A stretch of 64,000 bases of DNA from Symsagittifera roscoffensis (taxonomy: Eukaryota > Xenacoelomorpha > Acoela > Convolutidae), in contig NC_087064.1 of assembly GCF_963678635.1 (NCBI RefSeq), positions 43,895,159 through 43,959,158 on the forward strand, read 5' to 3'. A program made the translations under genes and the position numbers. This document shows positions 51,011 to 61,000 of the stretch, piece after piece (the first letter of the stretch is position 1; every line of letters starts with the position of its first letter). The notes beneath the pieces were generated by a model. The model was given only the letters and a program-made list of their open reading frames with translations. It did no database searches and was not told the DNA's origin.

Positions 51011-51389
51011 GGTTTGAAAAAATTTCATAACTCAAACTTCCAAGTCTTCTCAAAGCACAGCGAAACACTGACCAAAATCTGATCCAACTACGCGATAAGA
51101 GTCGCGAAGCCGCTTTTACATAATCCTTTCACGTCAAAAAAAACTTAAAAAATCAGTTGAAAAATAATAAACGATTTCTGCATAATCGGAGTTGGTTACC
51201 CAGAGGCGAAGATTTGCGAAAAAAACATGAGCATAACACTGGAACCTAGCGAATTGACAAAAAACGGAAACCACTTGTTCGACAAAATAAATTTTACCCA
51301 GAGGCGAAGCAGAGCTTCGCAACACTTGCGATTTAAAATTAAAAATACATAATTATTAATTAAAAATAATGCTTTTCAATACAACATAC
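51011..51389. other. Intron flank between array and KH2 exon
   Basis: This short stretch has no gene. It carries the dispersed segment shared with the super-repeat (51214-51350) and a perfect inverted pair, gcgaagc...gcttcgc, at 51304-51320. On the minus strand it is the start of the intron after the last visible IGF2BP exon. No acceptor followed by KH-like coding sequence was found in it. Confidence 0.6.
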
Positions 51390-52075
51390 CCTTCGTTGGA
51401 TTCGCAGTGGAATCCACTTCCATTACAACCACTTCCAGGAGCACTATTTGGAATGGTTATCCTCGTCTCCGTGCTTTTCTTGATCTCAGCCAGGTTTGAA
51501 CCTCCGCGACCTATCAGCCTACCAATCAAGTGGTCATGAGTTAGAATTTTAACTGTCAACGGCACTCGAAATTCAGTCATCGTTCCGAACTCAACTGGCG
51601 AAGCTGTTGACTTCGTAGAAGCAGAACTCTTTGTTTCTTTTGGCACTTCTTGGCTTTGCAGCTCGCTGGAACCGTTTTCGGATGATTCTGATTTGATCCC
51701 TGAGTCTAAGGAAGGCGAGTTAGATGATCTGTGATCTTGCGATGCAGCTTCGTTGCTGGTCGCGGCAAGAGAATCCGATATGACATCTGGAATTTGGAGG
51801 TTATTTGCTTGACTTTGAATTGCGCCTGTTTCTGCATTTCCATTGCTAAGGCACTCTGAGCGCTCTTCGTCATGAGTTCCGTTTACTAAGGAGTGGGATC
51901 CGTTTTCAGCGTGACCATTTAGGACATTTGCACTGCTGCTTTTAACACATGTGTTTGACTTCGTTGTTAGCTCTTCTTTACTGCACCACCTCGAAACGAT
52001 CAAGTCGTCCAAGAACTTTAGTATTTTATCCATTGCTGATATCTGTGATTCCGCACTTCCCAGAACTGTCACTGG
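51390..52075 (-). CDS. IGF2BP-like: IGF2BP-like exon: KH1 end, long linker, KH2 start
   Basis: Acceptor gctgtttag, then PVTVLGSAESQISAMDKILK, the last strand and helix of KH1. A stretch of about 145 residues follows, rich in Ser, Asn, Glu and Gly, with repeated NG pairs and probably disordered. KH2 then begins with FRVPLTVKILTHDHLIGRLI, GRGG as the GxxG loop, and SNLAEIKKSTETRITI. It stops at SNEG with GG before gtatgt (51390), before the final KH2 strand. The long linker is unusual, because in vertebrate IGF2BPs KH1 and KH2 are separated by a short linker and pack as a pair. The donor is 380 bases from the satellite field. Confidence 0.88.
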
Positions 52076-55000
52076 CTAAACAGCAACATTGAGTCGAATA
52101 AAATGTCCGTTTCAAAAGTGCAGAAGCGATGATAATGATATTAAACCAACAGAAAAGAAGTTATTATAATCTTACATTCACCGGACAAATACTGAAACAG
52201 TAACAGTAATGCGTAGAATTTTGACATTCGACGTCTTCTGAAAATCGCTGATGAGAACTTAACATCGGCAATGAACACCTTACCTTTTCATCAGGAAATC
52301 GTTCATCTTTCTGCTGAACGTCCACTCTAAAATATACAAAAAAAAAATATTTCAAATTCTTAGAATGGCAACAAAGCTGATTGATAGCTAGTTTGGGCTC
52401 GCACTTTTTACTTTGCTGATAAATTCTATGGCGCAACGAATGTTTTTAAAATTTAAATATGAAGACCAAATATAGCTGTAATGGCAAAATTAGTCAACAT
52501 GCCATTTTTGATAACATATGGACATCGTGCGCCAAAAACTTTACAAGAAAAAAATGTGAGATGAGAAAGGGGTGAATCAATTTATTTATGAGACTAGTGA
52601 GCCACTTACATGATGTATCTAGCTCCAGACTCAATTTGGAATTTCTTGATTGTGGCTCCATTCACTCCAATTATGCCACCAATCATGTGAGTCGGCACCA
52701 AGAATCTGAAACTCAATGTAGTAACTTACCAATCAATTGACAATGTAGGTTGCTGATCAGATTGGGCAAAAACTTTAACGTATTCCTCGTTGCTTGTCAA
52801 ATCGCTATGCCATTCAATCAGAAGATAGCTCCATAGAAAATGTCGACCATGCTGGTATTAGAGCGTAGATCAGTGGCGAATTGACGGTACTTCTCCCATT
52901 TACAGAAAACCGCAATTAAGATCTACATGTCTTTTTATGTTTTTTTTGTGGGCTAAGTAATGTTGCCTCAACCTCAATCAAGGAACAAGGATAATGGCGA
53001 GCCTCGAACCACCGACCTCTTTTCTGAGAGGCGAAGACTTGGCCACTTCACCGCTGCTTCCTGACCCTGAGTAGAAACTTCGATATGATGAAAGTAAAGA
53101 CTGAGCAGTGCTCACCGGAAAGGATAGACGGGCGAGTTGGGCGCAGCGTGGGAGATGTCACTAACAGAGTTGCTCCTGTACTTGTACCTGCCTCCGTGGT
53201 TCTCGGCAAAAGGCACCACCTTCAGAGTAGCATCTCCATACACTACCCCGGTCACACTGTTCAACACTCTAAGCAAACTACATCACTCACATAAGGTTAA
53301 TACTATGTGCGGAAGGAAACGACCAAAATAAAGCTCAACGAAGAAATTTATCTAAGTTGATTGAAATAACATTGAACTTTAGTTTTTTAAGGCTGCTGAC
53401 TGACACCGTTATTATCTGGGTTAATAATGCTGCATAGCATCCATCAAAAGACAAGGATAACGCTGCTCTTACAACCACCAACAACGTTGCTATCCTAATC
53501 TAAGACACCACCAACAAACTTCATTTCCGAAATAATCTCCCTCAAAAGTAAACTACTACTTATATTGGATGCGAAATTTGCAGCGCTACAATTGTAGCTT
53601 CGAATAAAACTTCCTAAGTAACGGAAATTTGAAATGAGTGATATCCTTTAATATTCTTTCGTAAAGCTCACCTCTTACAATACAGTTCAGCCCGTATAAA
53701 AACAAACTTGCAACCCTTTTTTGATCTTGACTACGCCTCTTTTACCCAAATTTAACACTAATCTAGCAGAAAATTTCATCAAATCCTGAGTTTTAAGGAA
53801 AATTATCACTAATGTGCTTGATAACGTAGCTCGCCGAAACACTACTAACATTTGCGCCTCTTCTGGAGTATTAAGATGTACAATGTATGATGCTTTGGAG
53901 AGTGTCTTGTTGTTCGCCCTGTCACACTGTTTGACGTTGATAGTCCCATTGGAGACATCGCTGAGAAAGGCCTTCACATCTTGTAGAGACAGGGAATCCG
54001 GCAAATTGTGAACCACCACTTTGTTATTATTCACCCTACATCAAACAAAAAACAATGCTATTACGCTGCCCTAAGTATGAACTCCAGATTACACGTCAAT
54101 GCCTAAGCAATGCCACACACCGCCTTGCTCTTCTATGCAATTACCAAATGATTTGCTGACAAATACCAAGCCACATTGAATGTGCCCAAATTAAACCAAC
54201 ATAATCCATTACATTGTAATTAGGTCAAAATAACTACTTCGCCAACAGAATATATACAAATACTTCGCCAACAGAATATATACCCCCCCCCCCCCCACAC
54301 ACACACACTATGTAAAACACAGAACAGATGTTTTTAGAGTCTCGTATCGTATAACTAAGACAAAATTGCTTGCCCATCTCACTCAATTTGAAACGATTTA
54401 ATTCCTTGCTTACGCGTGTTATTAGAAAGCAACATAGAGCTCGTTAAAGATTGACACAGAGGCGAAGCGCAAGAACGCGACAAAAAAAGCAGATTTCAAA
54501 AAGAAAATAAGAAAAAACTAGAAATAAGCCTCGAATTGTTAAACTTTGCTATGTATCGGAATGGAACCTGCGACCTCGTGATTTGCAGTCTCACGCTCTG
54601 CCCGCTCGTCCACGAACGCTTAACAGCCAACAAAACACTAGTCAAGAATAAAGCAGCTATATATTCTAATGAATTGCCAATGCGATGCAGCAAAAAAAAG
54701 CACCAAATTTAAATGGACACAATTTGTCATGAATAATTTGGAATATAACTGAAGTAGGTATATAGCTGAAGTCATCCACGCTAACTTTGCATGAAATAAA
54801 TTCGAAAGCATGAAGCCATTTTGTATAATTTAAGCATTTCAAAAATTTTGCGAAATATATTGAACCGGAAAATTTCTTGAAATCGAGTTTTGAGTTATTG
54901 TATTGATATTTGAAGCAAATGGTTTTTTTTTCGGCTCATTGGAACAATCAGAAATGCATCAACTGTGTATACTTATTAATAATCAAAAATCAAAGCACAT

Positions 55001-58000
55001 ACTATCAAAAAACTGTGAAGAAGCCCCAAAAGTGGTACCAATATTTATGACTTTGGGTAGAAAAAAGAATAGTCGTACTATTACATTCCGCTCACTAAAG
55101 TTTGCGAGTGTTAAAATTGTCCAAATAAGCAAGTTTCAAAACCTCATTCGTGATAGCAGGTACAAAATTTTGAAGTGACCTCAGGACAACGATATTTTTC
55201 AGATGGTATAAAATTGTCAAAAACGCTCAGTTTAAAAGCCAAAATTTGATTGACTGAAGAAAATTGGAACAAAAAGTTTTGCTTGTGTACGGCAACTTGT
55301 AAGTTACATAAGAAAAAATGGTCTGGTAAAAAAAATCTTAAACTGAACATTTGTGCGCGAATGTTTTTTCTCCAGACGAATTTCGACTTTTTAACTAGTA
55401 ATTTTTCACGGATATTTTTTCGATTATGTTTTGAAGGCTAAGAAAAATTGCCAATTTGGGATAAAAACGCATGATATCTTGAGTTCTTATAAAGAGCTTA
55501 AGCGGCAGATTAAATCGTTCTAAATTGATTTGAACCGAGCCATTCCTTGTAATTATTGTTCCGCTTTGGTCTTACCAAAAGGGGGAAATTATGAAAACAT
55601 TTCGCAACCAGAGTTAAGGGGACAATTAATGCAACCCGCAACAAAATAACCGAAATGCAGAAAACTTCGAAAAAGAATTGAAATCAGACTTGAAGTCAAT
55701 TTTGAGTTCAAACCCACTTGCCATCAAAATGAGGCGGCAAAACTAACTATTTATCATTTGACTTTGAATTAAAAGGAAATAGCTTCTAAAAAACAGCATT
55801 TATTTCATAGACATTTGTTTAAACATTTAAGCTGTGATATTTTTTCTGGCGAATTTTGTCTTTATAACTAGTCAATTATGACAATTTTCTTTTCTGGTAA
55901 CTTCTGACGCGTTTGAAAACTTCCAAATTGGGATAACTAACGCGCAATTAACGGAAGAACTAACGGGTAATTGATCCAGCACAGAAATTATTCTAAATTC
56001 AAGAGAGTTATGATAAATGTTGTAATTATTATATGCTTGGATCACAGATATATCGTTTTGTATTTCAAATGGCGTGTGGCGGGATGATTTTCGATATCTA
56101 TCATTTTTAATTTTTCAATTTTCGGAAGAAGTCATTTTTTGGCAGTCGGAAGACTCAAAGCGTCACCCTGATGCGAGCAGTCTTGTTTCTTTTCTCAAAA
56201 TAAAATCGAGCTGAAATTATTTAGTTAGATTGAGATTGACAAATTATCCTAAGCAAAAAATTTGGAATCCAATTTGTAATATGTTCAGTTAGTCAGAAAA
56301 ATTCTCAATATATCATAAACTAGTGCCCACTTACAAGAAATTTGTTCTTACAAGTGTAATTACACGACTAAAAATGAATGTATTTGAATCACCGAAGGAA
56401 AATTTCTGCCATTGAGAAAATCATGACCTTATTTGAGCCAATAGATGTTTCCTGGTCGCTTTCAAATTAAGTTTCCTGATACATCACAAAACAATTACTA
56501 GTTTAAGAAACCTTCCATAAATATCCTAGATCTTGATGTAATTATTCGCACAGACGACACTGCACTCTTATCCATCACTCCATACTGCCTTGCTCTACTA
56601 TGCATTATAAACACGCTTTTTATAAACACCAGGCTGCATTGATTAAAGGGACTACCGCCCATGCGCCTCAGACACAAGCCATGCTCTTCAAGTAACGCAA
56701 AAAATGTTCCATAAAAGCTTTACAAGGCAACGCGAGAGTTATTTCGAAAAAAGTTATCTGGTAATATAACACATCCTTGGCTGTGTTAAGAAAAACTGAT
56801 AAAATTGTTCAATTTATTTCTGTTCAAAAAATAGCGCATTTTTTAAGTTATTTCATTCCGCTGAGCTTGATCTAGTTTTCCAACTCAAGAAATGACAAGA
56901 CTGCTCGTATAAGGGCGAAGCCCTAAATGTTCCGACTGCACTTTAATTGGTTACGGATAATTTGGTAAATTAAATATTGGCAAAACTAAGATATTTAGGC
57001 TGATAATATCAAAAATTATGTGTTGCAATTTGAGTTGTGTATTGAGTTAATAAAACCAATTATCTGCCTCAATTCAATTTGTAACAAATTTGTAGTGCGG
57101 GAAACTAAAACAAGCAATTTAAGACATTTTCATCGCAAGTTTGCACACTCGGCTGGCCCCAAACTGATCAAAAGATCGATACCCGAGGGACCAGACTTTT
57201 GTAAAAAAAAAAGGTTAGAATAAAAAACCGCCCGAGCAAATGTACTCTTTACTTTTTCCAAAAGTCGGAAAAAAAATTCCCATATTCTGTATTCTGTTGA
57301 TTTCCCATTATGAAATCTTAAAAATTGCTGAAAGTTTCCATGAGGAGGAACACAAATCATCGCATAAAACATATGTACAATTTCTACGAATCTGTGATAC
57401 GTCTAAGAGTGTAAGACCTCTACGCGTCTGCGCTAAGTTCGATTGCAAATATGAGTCACCAATAAAGCAGATAGAACACATGTTTTTAAATTGCCAATAC
57501 TATGCAGCCAATGTGCAAGCAAATGATCGTTTGTATTAGCCAATTGTTGGGGGAAAAATGGATTCTTTAAAAAAAACAGCTCTCCATTAGTGCGGGATAA
57601 CAAAACAAGCAGTTTAAGACATTTTCGTCGCAGGTGTGCACACTCGGCTGGCCCCAAACTGATCAAGAGAGCGATACCCGAGGACCAGGCTTTTGAAAAA
57701 GTGGTTTGAATAAAAAACCGCCCCGAGCAGAAAATTGCTTTACTTTTTCTAAAAATCGGGAAATTAATTCCCAGATTCTGTATTCTTTTGATTTCTCCTT
57801 AAGAAATCTTAAGAATTGCTGAAAGCTTCCATGAGGAGGAACACAAATCGCATAAAACGTATGTAAGACTTCTACGAATCTGTGATACGTCTAGAAATGT
57901 AAGACCTCTACGCGTCTGCGCTAGGGCCGATTGCAAAAATGAGTCACCAATACAGCAGATAGAAAAGATATTAAGTTGTCAATACTATGCAGCAAATGAT

Positions 58001-61000
58001 CGTTTGTATTAGCCAATTGTTGGGGAAAAATAGATTCTTTAAGAAAACAGCTCTCCTTAAGGGAAAAATGGATTCTTAAAAAAACAGCTCTCGCTTGCTT
58101 AGAGACTTATGTCGATTGTTCAGAAAGATTGATGTAATTATTCGAACGGAAGCTACTGCTTTTTTCTAATCCATTGCTCCATACCGCCTTGCTCCACTAT
58201 GTATTAAATACACGCTTTTTTTATGAATACCAGGCCACTTTCATTAAATGGATACAGTTAATTCATCCTCGGATACAACTCATGATCTTCAAATACCGCC
58301 GAAAATCTCTTCTAAATCAGAACAAAGCAACGCTCATTCGAAAAAAAGTTCTTGTCTTGCACGTAAATATTGATATGCAGATTCAGGCTTGCTAACTTAA
58401 ATTACAAAACAGTGGCTTCGCAGGATAAGACAAAACTACTATAATGATCCGTGTAATTAAAAAGACTAAGAAGTCTTGTCCAACAAGTAAGAAAATTTAG
58501 AAGCTAAAACATTATTTTTCGACACATTGTAGTGAGAGGCTTGACGTTTATTTTTTTTTGCTAATTTTAACCTTAATAGTCTATTATTCTCAATTTTTGA
58601 AGCTAAATTATCAATTTCATTGATAGCACTTGAAAACGAAAACTTTAAGTTCTGCAATTGATGTACAAATAATAGAAACATGAACAAAAATCTAAACACA
58701 TTTACAGTTTGCATCTTTTTCAAGCTGATCTGATTACTACGGCGATGACACTGCAACCATGCGGATCGTTCAGAAAAAATTTTAGGACAATTGCTCATTT
58801 CAAGAATTGAAAACATTTTCACAATCATTCTGAAGATGTCATCACTGAATAACAATACAAAAGGGTTTAACTCATATAAAAAACTGAAATTCACATAAAA
58901 GTATTAGCTTGAGCTTTTTCACTTTCCTAGGCTCGAGCGAGGGGCGCGAATTTCATCTCTTTAGCCATTTGGTAAGTGACGCAGCAGGGACAGCAGCAGG
59001 AGAAGATGAAGTCTTCGATCTCTTTCGACTCCTGTTCGTGTCCGAGTTGCTTCCTCAGCTTCTGTCGGATGAAGCAGAGGGCCGGTGCACTGAACATGGA
59101 CATCCACATGAGCGAATCTACTATTCTCGGACACTCGTTGTCCTGAAAAACAACTCAAGAAAACTATCCAATTTAGAACGAAATCGCATATTTCACTTGG
59201 AATACAAATGCAAAAAAAAACAGCAAATCATTGAAAACAATTGATAGATTTGAAAAGAACGGGTCCTTTATAAAGAACACGCATGATACACAGGTGCTTT
59301 CAAAAAGAAATGATTCAAGCTTAATAAGTCATGGCTTAAAATTGAGTTAAGCTATTTATTCATAAAGCGTGAAATCAATTTTGCTGATGTTGACCACAAC
59401 GATAAAGGTTCTTTTAACATTTCGATTTCAAAACACAAATCTAATATTGCGACCAAAAAATGGTAGCTGTCTAATCGAGACTGAGTGGGACTCACTTTGT
59501 ACTTGAGAACGCCAGTGTAGTAGTTCTCTCCCTCCATCAACACCACCTCGGCTATCCTGCCGAACACGTAATTGGGAAACATGAACGACATCAGACAGAG
59601 AGTCTTGTCGGAGAAGCAGGAGAACACGCCAGTCTGGAAGTCAGCTCCATCGCCCATTGTCGCTGATACAAGTGTCGTCGACTGTTGTTACTACTATATT
59701 AACTGCTGCTACCTTCGTTGAGTTCTCTAACTCTATCTTCTCATCAAAATGCAATTGAACAGACGCAAGATAATGTACTACGAAATCAGCCCTCAATATA
59801 ACACGATTATGATTCTATAAAAATCAGCTGTTCGTTTGAGGTGGTACAAAAACCAATAAGTATCAAAATTTGGCAAGCTAGAAAAGTATAATCAGCAGTC
59901 AGTGAAACTATGTTTAAGATTGATGGCTCGCGTTTAATGTAATTCTTAATAAGGCTTGCGTTATGAGGTAATTCAACTAAATATTAAAAAAGAGTGAATT
60001 TAATTGAGCAAAATTGAGAATATCTGCAATGAAAAGACACCAGAGCAAAACACAATTACAAAATGAGAGAAATCTTGTACTATTTTCGTTTTGTTTGGAA
60101 CCATTGCCGTGCTTTATCAATTACTGTTGGCCAAAAAACTACACAGTGGTATGCAAAATAAGCTACTTGAAGAAACACGTGAAATAAAATCAATCAAACT
60201 TGACCAGATAATTTGATTCAAGTTTTGAACGATTATTTATAGCTGAATAAACACGAACATGTCTCGGCTCTATACTCAAATAATCTCTTTTCACTTATCA
60301 CCACGGCGCTGTATGATCATAATTAAACAGGGTGTGTCGCATAGAATTAAAACTTTTAAAAAAATCGCCTTTATTTAGTGCAATTAATCTTAAAAAATAA
60401 ATATTTACAAGCCATTTATATGACTCCGTTGTCAAAAAATGATTTGCCCCAATTTGGTTGCATACAATTCGCGGAAAGAGTACTCGAGATTACGAGATAA
60501 CAATACGAGATTTTCCAATTAAACGACAATCTTTTTGACGTCAAAATTACCTCAAGAGCCACTGCTTAACAAAATATAATTATTGCATAGATACGTACGA
60601 CCAATGCGACCAAAAGTTCAGAGCTAATACAGAACCATCGAACAGTAATATTTATACTTCATGCCGGCCGCATGGCATGATTTACGAGCTCTCAAAACAA
60701 AATGAGCATATAACTAGAACCCTGTTGCAAGATGCCAAAACGAGAGCTTTTACACTATATTCAACTGGATTTAAGATTTTACACTATATTCAATTGGATT
60801 TAAGATTTTACACTATATTCAATTGAAATTAAGGTTCTACACTATATTCAATTGGATTTAAGATTTCACACTATATTCAATTGAAATTAAGGTTCTACAC
60901 TATATTCAACTGGATTTAAGATTTTACACTATATTCAATTGAAATTAAGGTTCTACACTATATTCAATTGGATTTAAGATTTCACACTATATTCAATTGG

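Noticed and set aside
52711-52840. Exon-like minus-strand frame (LLIEWHSDLTSNEEYVKVFA) ending at a gtaagt donor just before the KH1 exon.
   Set aside because: Splicing it to the KH1 acceptor would need a 24-base intron and would create TGA at the join. The exon at 53268-53116 joins the KH1 exon in phase and gives the expected IGF2BP sequence.
53085-53331. Plus-strand open frames over the RRM2 exon.
   Set aside because: They are shadows of the minus-strand exon, which has splice sites in phase and family similarity.
54557-54630. Possible functional tRNA-Cys (GCA in the loop).
   Set aside because: The acceptor and anticodon arms do not pair well and the shared leader with 63635-63735 points to a SINE.
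60748-61000. Regular 29-bp repeats that could suggest a CRISPR array.
   Set aside because: The repeats are directly adjacent with no spacers, the sequence is A+T-rich, and the locus is in an animal intron.
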